A stretch of DNA of 64,000 nt. It comes from Lysinimonas soli. GTDB taxonomy: Bacteria; Actinomycetota; Actinomycetes; Actinomycetales; Microbacteriaceae. The stretch spans positions 496,001-560,000 of the forward strand of contig NZ_JBHSMG010000001.1 in NCBI RefSeq assembly GCF_042655435.1, given 5' to 3'. The notes beneath the pieces are model-generated. The model had not been told where the DNA came from and did no database searches. It worked only from the letters and a program-made list of their open reading frames with translations. A program made the translations under genes and the position numbers. Shown piece by piece: positions 48,914-57,617 of this stretch (within the stretch, counting starts at the first letter, position 1; every line of letters starts with the position of its first letter).

Positions 48914-50554
48914 GTGACCGTGCTGGCCGAGGCGACCGTGCTCGATCGCGCGCCGCGCCCCGCGCAGCGCCCCGGGGAGTCGTCGCCGGCGCGGCGGATC
49001 CCGCTCGGTGCTGCGGCGGCAGCCCTGGGAGCGGTCGGGACGCTGGTGACGTGGCTCGGATCCTGGAATCCCTCCTACTGGGGCGACGAGGCCGCCACCG
49101 TGTTGTCGGCCGAACGTCCGATCGGCACCCTGTTCGCCGAATTGCGCTCGATCGACGCGGTGCACGGCGTGTACTACCTCGTGATGCACTTCTGGATCCA
49201 GGCATTCGGCGCCTCGGAGCTGTCGACCCGCCTGCCGAGCGCCCTCGCGGTGGGGGCGATGGTCGCGGGGACGGTCGTGCTGGGCGCGCGTCTCGCCGAT
49301 CCGCGATTCGGGGTGGTCGCGGGCGTCGTGAGCACGCTGCTGCCGAGGACGACGTTCCTCGCGACGGAGGCGCGTTCCTACGCGATCGGCGCGGCGATCG
49401 CGGTCTGGCTGACGGTGTTCTTCGTCGCGCTGTGGCAGCGCCGCGAGACCCGTCTGCGCCCCTGGATCGGTTACGGACTGCTGGTGGCGGCGGCGAGCTA
49501 CCTGTTCCTGTATCTGTTGTTGCTGCTCGCCGTGCACGGGGCGGTGCTGCTGGCGTCGCCGACCGGTCGTGCGCGGATGCGGGGCTGGCTGGTGGCGGCC
49601 GTCGTCGCGATCGTCGCGGCGTCGCCGATCGTCGCGATCGCCTACGCCGAGCGGCATCAGGTGGCCTTCCTGGCGTCTCCGAGCCATGCCACGGCGGGCA
49701 ACGTGCTCGTCGCGCAGTGGTTCGGGGGAGCCGGGATCACGGTCGCCGCCTGGGCCCTGATCCTGCTGGGAGCGATCGCCGTCTCGTCGCGAGCGCTGCG
49801 GGAGAGCCGATCGGCGTACCTGAACCGAGGCGAGTCCGACCGCGCCGTCGTGCTGCTCGCGGGAGCCTGGACGGTCATCCCGACCGCGCTGCTGCTGGTC
49901 GGCAACGCCTGGGTGTCGCCGATGTACAACAGCCGATACCTCGCCTTCTGCACCCCGGCCGTCGCGATGCTCGTCGCGCTCGGGGCGATCGTGCTCGCTC
50001 GCCTGCTCACGCCGGCGCTTCGGCGCGTCGCGTCGGGCCTCGTGCGGCGGCGCGAGGGCCGACCGCTCGTCGAGCTCACGACGGTCGCCCTCGCGGTCGT
50101 GCTGGTCGCTCTCGCTGCGCTCGCCGTGCCCGGGTATCTCGCGCAGCGCGGACCGTACGCCAAGAGCGGCGGAAGCGATCTGCGGCAGGTGGCCGACTAC
50201 ATCCAGCAGAATGCCCGCCGCGGGGATGCCGTGGTCTTCGACCAGGCCACGAGACAGACCCAGCGCCCCGGGCTTGCCGCCCGGCTGTACCCGGCGCAGT
50301 TCGCGGGCCTGCGCAACGTCGAGATCGTCACGCCGTACTACGAGCGGACGCGCATCTGGGATCAGGTCGCCCCGTTGCGAGACGTCATCTCGAGCCTGGA
50401 TGCCTCGCCCACGGTATGGGCCCTCGAGCTCGCCAAACCGGGGGTCGCCGTGCCGGCGGACATCGACGAGCTGACAGCCCATGGCTATCGAGTGGTCGGC
50501 TCCCGGCTCATTCATCGCATCACCGTCTACCGATTGCAGAAGGAGGGTGCATGA
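48914..50554 (+). CDS. polytopic GT39/GT-C-type glycosyltransferase (mannosyltransferase-like)
   Basis: A 546-residue membrane protein with about eleven helices. After TM1 comes NPSYWGDEAATVLSAERPIGTLF, where the Asp-Glu pair is the conserved catalytic acid region of GT-C enzymes. DAVHGVYYLVMHFWIQAFGASELSTRLPSALAVG follows, as in GT39-like proteins. The C-terminal 130 residues are extracytoplasmic. It would use polyprenyl-phosphate sugars, and the next gene makes polyprenyl-phosphate mannose. I chose the second GTG of a GTGGTG pair because a GAGAGGGG site is then 5 bases away. The stop overlaps ppm (ATGA). Confidence 0.85.
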   Translation: MTVLAEATVLDRAPRPAQRPGESSPARRIPLGAAAAALGAVGTLVTWLGSWNPSYWGDEAATVLSAERPIGTLFAELRSIDAVHGVYYLVMHFWIQAFGASELSTRLPSALAVGAMVAGTVVLGARLADPRFGVVAGVVSTLLPRTTFLATEARSYAIGAAIAVWLTVFFVALWQRRETRLRPWIGYGLLVAAASYLFLYLLLLLAVHGAVLLASPTGRARMRGWLVAAVVAIVAASPIVAIAYAERHQVAFLASPSHATAGNVLVAQWFGGAGITVAAWALILLGAIAVSSRALRESRSAYLNRGESDRAVVLLAGAWTVIPTALLLVGNAWVSPMYNSRYLAFCTPAVAMLVALGAIVLARLLTPALRRVASGLVRRREGRPLVELTTVALAVVLVALAALAVPGYLAQRGPYAKSGGSDLRQVADYIQQNARRGDAVVFDQATRQTQRPGLAARLYPAQFAGLRNVEIVTPYYERTRIWDQVAPLRDVISSLDASPTVWALELAKPGVAVPADIDELTAHGYRVVGSRLIHRITVYRLQKEGA

Positions 50555-51333
50555 GCGAGTCGATCGTCGTCGTGTTGCCGACGTACAACGAGCGCGAGAA
50601 CCTCGAGGGGATGGTCCGGCGGCTGCGCAGCAGCGTGCCCGAGGCCGATCTGCTCGTCGTCGACGACGGCTCGCCCGACGGGACCGGCGCGCTGGCCGAC
50701 GAGCTCGCGACATCCGACTCGCGCCTGCACGTGCTGCACCGGCCCGCGAAGCAGGGGCTGGGCGCGGCCTACCTCGCGGGCTTCGGCTGGGCGCTCGAGC
50801 ACGGCTACGAGGTCGTCGTCGAGTCGGACGTCGACGGCTCGCATCAGCCCGAGGAGCTGACCCGTCTGCTGGCCGCGCTCGTCGACCACGACATGGTGGT
50901 CGGGTCGCGCTGGGTGCCGGGCGGCAGCATCGTCAACTGGCCGAGGTCGCGTCGGATCGTCTCGAAGGGCGGCAGCCTCTATGCCCGCGTGCTGCTGCGC
51001 CTGAACGAGCGCGACGTCACCGGGGGGTATCGCGCGTTCCGCGCCGATGCGCTGCGCGCGATCGGACTCGGTCGCATCGACAGCCTCGGATACTGCTTCC
51101 AGATCGAGATGCTGTGGCGGGCCGAACGAGCGGGTCTGCGCATCGCCGAGGTACCGATCACCTTCGTCGAGCGGGTGAACGGCGTCTCGAAGATGACCGG
51201 CAACATCGCGGGTGAGGCCATGCTGCGGGTGACCGTGTGGGGGCTGCGCGAGGTGCTGGATCGAGTGCGTGGGCGCGGGGTCGCGAGCGTGCCGGCGAGC
51301 CGACGCGCTCGGGTGACCGCGATGCGCGGGTGA
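50551..51333 (+). CDS. polyprenol-phosphate mannose synthase (DPM1-like GT2)
   Basis: A 260-residue soluble GT2 enzyme. VVLPTYNERENLEGMVRRL opens the fold; LLVVDDGSPDGTG gives the first acidic residues, VVESDVDGSHQPEELTRLL the DxD, and VGSRWVPGG, RDVTGGYRAFR and VPITFVER are typical of dolichyl/polyprenyl-phosphate mannose synthases. It transfers mannose from GDP-mannose to a polyprenyl phosphate on the cytoplasmic face. In Microbacteriaceae such donors feed lipoglycan and protein mannosylation. It is translationally coupled to the GT-C gene before it. Confidence 0.92.
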   Translation: MSESIVVVLPTYNERENLEGMVRRLRSSVPEADLLVVDDGSPDGTGALADELATSDSRLHVLHRPAKQGLGAAYLAGFGWALEHGYEVVVESDVDGSHQPEELTRLLAALVDHDMVVGSRWVPGGSIVNWPRSRRIVSKGGSLYARVLLRLNERDVTGGYRAFRADALRAIGLGRIDSLGYCFQIEMLWRAERAGLRIAEVPITFVERVNGVSKMTGNIAGEAMLRVTVWGLREVLDRVRGRGVASVPASRRARVTAMRG

Positions 51334-51334
51334 C

Positions 51335-51354
51335 CGCGGGCCGGGAGGCCCGCG
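51335..51354. terminator. strong hairpin between convergent ppm-like gene and pckG
   Basis: CGCGGGCC (51335-51342) and GGCCCGCG (51347-51354) form an 8-bp perfect GC stem with a 4-base loop GGGA, two bases after one stop codon and seven before the convergent one. It can act on both strands. Confidence 0.7.
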
Positions 51355-51360
51355 CGAGCG

Positions 51361-53268
51361 TCACCGCGCGGCGCGCATCCGTTCGCGAAGCTCCTCGAGC
51401 TGGCCGCGCACGGCATCCGGAACCCGGTCGCCGAAGCTGTCGAAGAACGACTCGGCGTCGTCGGCCTCGGTGAGGTGCGCTTCGGGGTCGATCGCGAACA
51501 GCCGCTGCCAGTCGCTCTCGCTGACCCCGGACCCCTCGAGTTCGACGGCGCCCTCGGCGGGCAGCCAGCCGAGCGGGCTGGAAACCGCGGGAGCGAGGCC
51601 CTCGACGCGGTCGAGGATCCAGGCGAGCACTCGGCCGTTGTCGCCGAAGCCGGGCCAGAGGTAGCGGCCGTCGTCGTCCTTGCGGAACCAGTTCACCTGG
51701 AAGATCCGGGGAACGCCCCCGCTTGCCCGCAACTTCGAGCCGACCTCGAGCCAGTGCGCCCAGTGGTCTGCCATGTTGTAGCCGCAGAACGGGAGCATCG
51801 CGAAGGGGTCGCGTCGCAACTCCCCGACAGTGCCCTCGGCGGCCGCCGTGCGCTCGGACGAGATCGTGGCTCCCAAGAAGACGCCATGTTCCCAGTCCCG
51901 TGCCTCCGCCACCAGAGGCACGTTGGTGGCCCGGCGGCCGCCGAAGATGATCGCGTCGATGACGACGCCCCGCGGGTCGTCCCAGTCGTCCGAGATGGAC
52001 GGGCACTGGGCTGCCGCAACGGTGAAGCGTGAGTTCGGGTGGGCGGCGGGGGTGCCGGATGCCGGCGTCCAGTCCTGTCCCGTCCAGTCGACGAGGTGGT
52101 CGGGTGCGCGCTGGGTGAGCCCCTCCCACCAGATGTCGCCGTCGTCGCGCAGGGCGACGTTCGTGAAGATCGTGTTGCCCCAGATCGTCTCGACCGCCGT
52201 GGCGTTCGTCGAGGCTCCCGTTCCGGGGGCGACGCCGAAGAATCCGGCCTCGGGGTTGATCGCCCGCAGCTTGCCGTCGGGGCCGGGCGCGAGCCAGGCG
52301 ATGTCGTCGCCGATCGTCTCGACCGTCCAGCCGGGAATGCTCGGGCGCAGCATCGCGAAGTTCGTCTTGCCGCACGCGCTGGGGAAGGCCGCTGCGACGT
52401 GGAAGGCACGACCGCGCGGGTTCGTGACCTTCAGCAGCAGCATGTGTTCGGCGAGCCAGCCCTCGTCGCGGGCGATGACCGAGGCGATGCGCAGGGCGAA
52501 GGCCTTCTTGGCGAGGATCGCGTTGCCGCCGTAGGCCGATCCGAACGACCAGATCTCGCGGGTCGCCGGGAAGTGGCTGATGTACTTCGTCGAGTTGCAG
52601 GGCCAGGCGACGTCGGCCTCGCCGGGCTCCAGGGGTGCGCCGACGGTGTGCGCGGCCGGAACCCACTCGGTGGCGGGCGTGATGTGATCGAGAACGGCGC
52701 TGCCCATCCGGGTCATGATGCCCATGCTCACGACCACGTACGGCGAGTCGGTGAGCTGCACCCCGTAGCGGGTCAACGGGCTGCCGAGCGGGCCCATCGA
52801 GAACGGGACCACGTACATGGTGCGGCCGCGCATGGCACCGGCGAACAGCTCGGTGAGGGTCTCGCGCATCTCGGTCGGGTCGGCCCAGTTGTTGGTGGGG
52901 CCGGCATCCGACTCGTCGTCGCTGCAGATGAAGGTGCGCGCTTCGACCCGCGCGACGTCGTCGGGGTTGCTCCGGGCGAGGAAGCTGTACGGGCGGTGCT
53001 CGGGGTTGAGGCGGGTCAGTGTGCCCGCCTCGACCATCTCGTTCAGCAGCGCGTCCTGTTCCTGGCGCGAGCCGTCGATCCAGACCACCCGGTCGGGCGT
53101 GGTCAGGGCGGCCATCTGAGCCACCCAATCGACGATGCGGGGGTCCGCGTTGGCCGGAGCGGGATCGAGGGTGTTCGTCGTGGTCGGCGCGGAAGTGCGG
53201 ATCACAGAGTCCTCGGGGGCGTTCGGGGCGTCCTCGCGCTGTGCGCGAGGGTCGACGGTCAAGGTCAT
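51361..53268 (-). CDS. pckG: phosphoenolpyruvate carboxykinase (GTP)
   Basis: Converts oxaloacetate and GTP to phosphoenolpyruvate, the first step of gluconeogenesis. The 635-residue protein has the GTP-type signatures: substrate loop YVVPFSMGPLGSPLTRYGVQLTDSPYVV, the P-loop AAAFPSACGKTNFAML with the reactive Cys, GDDIAWLAPGPDG for the metal, EAGFFGVAPGTG and FGGRRATNVPLV. AAGGAGG lies 5 bases before the ATG. It is divergent from a RamB-type regulator, which fits control by acetate or gluconeogenic growth. Confidence 0.97.
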   Translation of the reverse strand: MTLTVDPRAQREDAPNAPEDSVIRTSAPTTTNTLDPAPANADPRIVDWVAQMAALTTPDRVVWIDGSRQEQDALLNEMVEAGTLTRLNPEHRPYSFLARSNPDDVARVEARTFICSDDESDAGPTNNWADPTEMRETLTELFAGAMRGRTMYVVPFSMGPLGSPLTRYGVQLTDSPYVVVSMGIMTRMGSAVLDHITPATEWVPAAHTVGAPLEPGEADVAWPCNSTKYISHFPATREIWSFGSAYGGNAILAKKAFALRIASVIARDEGWLAEHMLLLKVTNPRGRAFHVAAAFPSACGKTNFAMLRPSIPGWTVETIGDDIAWLAPGPDGKLRAINPEAGFFGVAPGTGASTNATAVETIWGNTIFTNVALRDDGDIWWEGLTQRAPDHLVDWTGQDWTPASGTPAAHPNSRFTVAAAQCPSISDDWDDPRGVVIDAIIFGGRRATNVPLVAEARDWEHGVFLGATISSERTAAAEGTVGELRRDPFAMLPFCGYNMADHWAHWLEVGSKLRASGGVPRIFQVNWFRKDDDGRYLWPGFGDNGRVLAWILDRVEGLAPAVSSPLGWLPAEGAVELEGSGVSESDWQRLFAIDPEAHLTEADDAESFFDSFGDRVPDAVRGQLEELRERMRAAR

Positions 53269-53418
53269 GTTGCCCTCCTTCCGCGATCGATGGCGTCATC
53301 GCAGTGTGGTGATCGGCGGTCGAGTGAAATCGGGACCGGTATTCGATAAGAACCTCTTGGCTTCTACTATCCGCCCACTTTCCTGGGCGTTGCACACGAA
53401 TCTCGACGAAACAACCCA

Positions 53419-53428
53419 GGAAATTTCC
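53419..53428. promoter_or_regulatory. palindrome directly before ramB start
   Basis: GGAAATTTCC is a perfect 10-bp inverted repeat ending two bases before the ramB ATG, in an AT-rich 160-base region shared with the divergent pckG promoter. It could be an autoregulatory site. The RamB motif known from Corynebacterium (an AAA..TTTGCAAA type) was not found intact. Confidence 0.4.
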
Positions 53429-53430
53429 GT

Positions 53431-54873
53431 ATGCTTCATTTTGTGAATGATCTTGCGACCTTGGGACAGCGGATGCGGCACTTCCGCACCGCCGCCGGCC
53501 TCACCCTCGACCAGCTCGGCTCCGACGTGGGGATCGCGGCCAGCCAGCTGTCCCTCATGGAGAACGGAAAACGCGAGCCGCGCCTCTCGCTGCTCGGGCT
53601 GATCGCGGAACGGCTGTCGATCCCCGTCTCGGAGCTCCTCGACTCCACGGCCCCGAGCGAGCGCGCCGGCCTCGAGATCGAGCTCGACCGGGTGCAGTCC
53701 AGCCCGGTCTACGCCGAGTTGGGGCTGCCGGTGCTCCGGGCGAGCAAGGGGATGTCCGACGACACCCTTCGCGCGATCGTCGGCCTGCACCACGAACTGG
53801 CGCGCCGGGCCCGCGAGGCCATCGCCACGCCGGAGGAGGCCCGCCGGGCCAACACCGAACTGCGCGCCCTCATGCGCACCCGCGACAACCACCTGCCCGA
53901 CATCGAAGAGCTCGCGCAGCGCGAGGTCAACGCGGTGGGCCATACGACGGGCGCCCTCACCCATCGCAGCGTCGGACGGATGGCCGAGCGGCTCGGCTTC
54001 GAACTGGTCTACGTCGCCGACCTCCCGCACTCGGCCCGCTCGGTGACCGACTTCGAGAACGGACGGATCTACCTGCCGCCGGCATCCATCCCCGGAGGCC
54101 ACGGCCTGCGTTCGATGGCGCTGCAGGCGATCGCCCACCGGCTGCTGGGCCACACCGCACCGGAGAGCTACGCCGAGTTCCTGCAGCAGCGCTTGCAGAT
54201 CAACTACTTCGCCGCCGCCGCTCTCATGCCTCGCCAGCAGTCGGTCGAGTTCCTCGAGAAGGCCAAGAGCGATCGCAACATCGCCGTCGAGGACTTCCGC
54301 GACGCGTTCGGGGTCACGCACGAGGCCGCGGCCCTGCGCTTCACCAACCTGGCGACCGCCTACCTCGACATCAGTACGCACTTCCTGCGGGTGAGTGGCG
54401 ACGGCAGCATCGGCAAGGCGTACGAGAACGACGGGCTTCCCCTGCCCGTCGACATCACGGGCTCGATCGAAGGCGAGATCGTCTGCCGCAACTGGAGCGC
54501 GCGTCAGGCGTTCGCGCGCACCAACCGGACGACCGAGTTCTACCAGTACACCGACACCCCGCAGGGCACCTTCTTCGAGTCGACCCAGACCGGCACGAGC
54601 GCGAGCGACGAGTTCTCGATCACGATCGGGGTGCCATTCGCGCACTCGAAGTGGTTCCGCGGTCGCGAGACGACCCGGCGTGAGACGTCACGGTGCCCGG
54701 ATGCCAGTTGCTGCCGCCGGCCTCCGACCGAGCTCGCCAGCCACTGGGCCGGTCGCGCCTGGACGAGCGCCAAGGTGCACGCGCACATCTTCTCGCCGCT
54801 GCCGTCCGGCACGTTCCCGGGTGTCGACGACCGCGAACTCTACGAGTTCCTCGAGTCGCACGCGTCGAGCTGA
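53431..54873 (+). CDS. ramB: RamB-type short-chain fatty-acid/acetate metabolism regulator
   Basis: A 480-residue regulator. The N-terminal HTH (LGQRMRHFRTAAGLTLDQLGSDVGIAASQLSLMENGKREP) is of the Xre type, followed by a central IrrE/M78-like region (NGRIYLPPASIPGGHGLRSMALQAIAHRLLGH). The C-terminal DUF2083-like domain has a Cys cluster, RCPDASCCRRP. This is the RamB/PrpR architecture controlling acetate, glyoxylate and propionate genes in actinobacteria. It is divergent from pckG, a sensible target. ATG 53431 is used; GTG 53443 is an alternative four codons in. Confidence 0.9.
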   Translation: MLHFVNDLATLGQRMRHFRTAAGLTLDQLGSDVGIAASQLSLMENGKREPRLSLLGLIAERLSIPVSELLDSTAPSERAGLEIELDRVQSSPVYAELGLPVLRASKGMSDDTLRAIVGLHHELARRAREAIATPEEARRANTELRALMRTRDNHLPDIEELAQREVNAVGHTTGALTHRSVGRMAERLGFELVYVADLPHSARSVTDFENGRIYLPPASIPGGHGLRSMALQAIAHRLLGHTAPESYAEFLQQRLQINYFAAAALMPRQQSVEFLEKAKSDRNIAVEDFRDAFGVTHEAAALRFTNLATAYLDISTHFLRVSGDGSIGKAYENDGLPLPVDITGSIEGEIVCRNWSARQAFARTNRTTEFYQYTDTPQGTFFESTQTGTSASDEFSITIGVPFAHSKWFRGRETTRRETSRCPDASCCRRPPTELASHWAGRAWTSAKVHAHIFSPLPSGTFPGVDDRELYEFLESHASS

Positions 54874-54886
54874 CGCCCGCGGCATC

Positions 54887-54943
54887 CGCCCCGCCCGTCG
54901 CCGGTCGCCCGCCGCCCGTCGCCCGTCGCCGGTCGCCGGTCGC
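54887..54943. repeat. short tandem GTCGCC(C/G) repeat
   Basis: Imperfect tandem copies of a 7- to 8-base unit, CGCC(C/G)GT, run directly after ramB up to the inverted-repeat element. It looks like slippage-prone simple sequence. Confidence 0.7.
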
Positions 54944-54944
54944 T

Positions 54945-55033
54945 TGATGCCAAATGAAGGAGATCACCGGCCGGACGGACGCAGTCCGGCGGAAAGGCGC
55001 GGCGGACGCGCCATTCTCCTTCATTTGGCATCA
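54945..55033. repeat. 89-bp cruciform-like element with 19-bp perfect terminal inverted repeats
   Basis: Outer arms TGATGCCAAATGAAGGAGA (54945-54963) and its exact complement (55015-55033). Between them lie two smaller hairpins: CCGGAC/GTCCGG (54971-54976 and 54984-54989) and GGCGCG/CGCGCC (54996-55001 and 55007-55012). The AT-containing arms contrast with the extreme GC around them. There is no reading frame. It resembles a REP/MITE-type extragenic element; it also ends the convergent ramB and septum-domain genes. Confidence 0.8.
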
Positions 55034-55078
55034 TGACGGGCGGGGCGGGGCGGGGCGGATGCCGCGGGGCGGGGAGGG

Positions 55079-55591
55079 CTAGCGCGCGGCGCCCTTCAGG
55101 GTGCCGGTGGTCTTCACGCCGTCGTCGTAGACGGTGCACATGATCTGGCGGTCGCCGCGGGTGTTCCAGCTGGTCTCGGTCGGGAAGTAGTACGAGATCT
55201 TGAGGCTGGAGTCGGCGTAGCTGATGCCGATGAAGGCCGCGAAGGCGTCGGCGCAGCCCGTGTCGGCCTGATCCTTCACGGCTGCGTCGCCGGGGAACTT
55301 GCCGGCGGCCATCGTGATGCTCTTGTATGCCTCGGAATCATGGGGTTGGCTGCACGGCACGATCGGGGCGGTCGTGACGGTGCCCTGCGCGCTCGCGTCG
55401 TTGAGGCAGTCCCCGACCTTGATGCTGAACACGTCGGCGTTGCTGTTCGCCGCCGTCGGCGTTCCGCTCGCGTCACGCTGCGTGGTGCCGGTGAGCTGGT
55501 TGACCACACTGCATCCGCACAGCAGCAACGCAGCCGCGGCGATCGTCGTCATCGCGAGGGCGCGGGCCCGGTATCGGGTGATCCTGGTCAT
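55079..55591 (-). CDS. septum-formation-domain (DUF4190-neighbour type) lipoprotein
   Basis: A 170-residue lipoprotein with lipobox LLCGC (about residues 22-26). The mature domain has VFSIKVGDCLND, VPCSQPHDSEAYKSI, CADAFAAFIGISYADSSLKISYYFPTETSWNTRGDRQIMCTVYD; the paired cysteines and GDRxxxC pattern match the actinobacterial septum-formation domain. Its exact role is not established. ATG 55591 follows GAAAGG by six bases. The gene is convergent with ramB across the inverted-repeat element. Confidence 0.82.
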   Translation of the reverse strand: MTRITRYRARALAMTTIAAAALLLCGCSVVNQLTGTTQRDASGTPTAANSNADVFSIKVGDCLNDASAQGTVTTAPIVPCSQPHDSEAYKSITMAAGKFPGDAAVKDQADTGCADAFAAFIGISYADSSLKISYYFPTETSWNTRGDRQIMCTVYDDGVKTTGTLKGAAR

Positions 55592-55697
55592 GGGGGCCTT
55601 TCGGGTCTCGACGCCGTGAGGGCCCCGAGGCTGACGCCAGCCTAGCGAAGCCGGACCGTCGCCGAGCCCGAGGCGCCGGCGTGGATCGCCGCATGAA

Positions 55698-56501
55698 TCA
55701 GGCGATCGAGAGCCGTTCCTGGGCGCGTGCGTGCAGGAGACCGTTGGTGACGAGGATGCTGTCGTCGGCCATCGGCGCGGCGCCGTCGACGCTCGAGATG
55801 GTCCCCCCTGCCTCACGGATCACCGGCACCAGCGCGGCGATATCCCACGGCTTGAGGTCGAACTCGCTTGCGATGTCGACGGCACCCTCGGCCACGAGCA
55901 TGTAGGACCACAGGTCGCCGAAGGCGCGCGTGCGGCCGACCTCACGGCTGAGGCCGATCAACTGATCCAGACGACCGGCCTCATCCCAGCCCTTGAGACT
56001 GTTGTAGCTGAGCGTCGCGTCGGCGAGCTCGTCGATGCCGCTCACGGCGAGGCGCCGCGGTTCGCCGCCGTCGGGCTGCATCCAGGCGCCGTGACCGGTC
56101 GCGCCCCACCAGCGCCGGCCGAGGGCGGGTGCGCTCACCACGCCGAGCTGGGGAACCCCGTCGACGACCAGGGCGAGCAGCAGACCCCAGATCGGGACCC
56201 CGCGCACGAAGTTGGAGGTGCCGTCGATGGGGTCGACGATCCACTGCCGGCTCGAGCTCCCCGTCGTGCCGTACTCCTCGCCGAACACCGAGTCGCCGGG
56301 GCGGGCCTGCGCCAGGTGGTCGCGGATCATCCGCTCGACGCGGGTGTCGGCATCCGTCACCTGGGTGCGGTCGGGTTTGAGCTGCACGTCGAGGTCCTGG
56401 GCGCGGTAGCGATCCATCGCGATGAGGTCGGCCTCGCCGGCGAGCGTGAGGGCGACGGCGAGGTCGTCGGCGAGGGTCGGGGCAGGCGTCGAGGCGTTCA
56501 C
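55698..56501 (-). CDS. hisN: histidinol-phosphatase, inositol-monophosphatase fold
   Basis: A 267-residue Mg2+-dependent phosphatase. Metal-binding motifs are VFGEEYGTTG, WIVDPIDGTSNFVRGVPIWG and KPWDIAALVPVIREAGG. Actinobacteria use this fold for L-histidinol phosphate hydrolysis in histidine synthesis; inositol monophosphatase activity is the alternative. GTG start at 56501. It follows rsgA and aroA on the same strand, an arrangement often seen with sigH nearby. Confidence 0.88.
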   Translation of the reverse strand: MNASTPAPTLADDLAVALTLAGEADLIAMDRYRAQDLDVQLKPDRTQVTDADTRVERMIRDHLAQARPGDSVFGEEYGTTGSSSRQWIVDPIDGTSNFVRGVPIWGLLLALVVDGVPQLGVVSAPALGRRWWGATGHGAWMQPDGGEPRRLAVSGIDELADATLSYNSLKGWDEAGRLDQLIGLSREVGRTRAFGDLWSYMLVAEGAVDIASEFDLKPWDIAALVPVIREAGGTISSVDGAAPMADDSILVTNGLLHARAQERLSIA

Positions 56502-56536
56502 CCGTTCAGGCTAGCGATGCCGGGTGAACGGAAGGG

Positions 56537-57568
56537 TCAGCCCGTGAGGCTCTCGAGAAGGCGCTGCAGGGAGTCGACCCGATCGGGGCTCAGCCGGCCC
56601 TCGGCGACGGCCTCGTTGAGGGCGCAATCCGGGGCGTCGGGCAGGTGGGTGCAGCCGCGGGGACACTCCGCGGCGACCGCGGCGAGGTCGGAGAAGGCGC
56701 GCAGGATGTTGTCGGGGTCGACGTGCCCGAGTCCGAAGGAGCGCACGCCGGGGGTGTCGATGATCCATCCGCCGGTGGGCACCCGGAGCGACACGGTCGA
56801 CGAGGAGGTGTGCCGCCCGCGTCCCGTGACGGCGTTGACCACGCCGACCGCGCGATCCGTTCCGGGCACGAGGGCGTTGACGAGGGTCGACTTGCCGACT
56901 CCGGAGTGTCCGACGGCCACGGTCGTGTGCCCCGCCAGCGCCGGGGCGAGTTCCGCCAGCGGGAAGGCGCCCTGCGCGCTGCGGAAGACCGGGATGTCGA
57001 GCCCCGCGAAGGCGGCGAGGAACGCATCCGGATTCTGCAGGTCGGTCTTCGTGATGACCATCAGGGGGGCGATCCCGGCGTCGTAGGCGGCGACCAGGTA
57101 GCGATCGACCAGGCGGGGTCGCGGCTCGGGGTCGGCCGCCGCGACGACGATCATGAGCTGGTCGGCGTTGGCGACGATGATGCGTTCCACCTCGTCGCTG
57201 TCATCGGCGCTACGGCGCAGCAGCGTCAGCCGCGGACGGATCCGCACGATCCGCGCGAGCGACCCCTCGTCGCCGCTCGTGTCTCCCACCAGGTCGACCC
57301 GGTCGCCCGTGACGATGGCCTGGTCGCGCAGCTCGCGGGCCCGGGTCGTCGTGATCGCGCGCTCCTCGGGCCCGTCCTCGTCGACGAGCACGGTGTAGCG
57401 GCCGCGATCGACCGAGAGCACACGGCCGATGACGGCGTCGTCGTGACCGGGGCGGGTCTTGGTGCGCGGGCGGTTGCCTTTCGGATTGGGCCGGATGCGC
57501 ACATCCGACTCGTCCCAGTCGCCGAAGTCCTCGTCGAGCTCGCTGTCGTCGCCGTCGAGCCAGCTCAC
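56537..57568 (-). CDS. rsgA: ribosome small-subunit biogenesis GTPase RsgA
   Basis: A 343-residue circularly permuted GTPase. N-terminal OB domain (VIGRVLSVDRGRYTVLVDEDG), then G4 ITKTDL, G1 GHSGVGKSTLVNALVPG, G3 IDTPGVRSFGL, and a C-terminal zinc knuckle AECPRGCTHLPDAPDCALNEAV. It helps late 30S assembly. The best start is GTG 57568 (VSWLDGDDSELDED); no clear ribosome site precedes it, and a longer frame overlaps the aroA stop. It follows aroA by 49 bases. Confidence 0.93.
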   Translation of the reverse strand: MSWLDGDDSELDEDFGDWDESDVRIRPNPKGNRPRTKTRPGHDDAVIGRVLSVDRGRYTVLVDEDGPEERAITTTRARELRDQAIVTGDRVDLVGDTSGDEGSLARIVRIRPRLTLLRRSADDSDEVERIIVANADQLMIVVAAADPEPRPRLVDRYLVAAYDAGIAPLMVITKTDLQNPDAFLAAFAGLDIPVFRSAQGAFPLAELAPALAGHTTVAVGHSGVGKSTLVNALVPGTDRAVGVVNAVTGRGRHTSSSTVSLRVPTGGWIIDTPGVRSFGLGHVDPDNILRAFSDLAAVAAECPRGCTHLPDAPDCALNEAVAEGRLSPDRVDSLQRLLESLTG

Positions 57569-57617
57569 CGGGGGAGCCGCCGGGGGATCGTGGCGATCGT
57601 GTCGCTCGCCGCCGAGG

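Noticed and set aside
54874..55078. CRISPR-like array at the GTCGCC repeats
   Set aside because: Units are 7-8 bases without spacers of constant length; simple-sequence slippage explains them.
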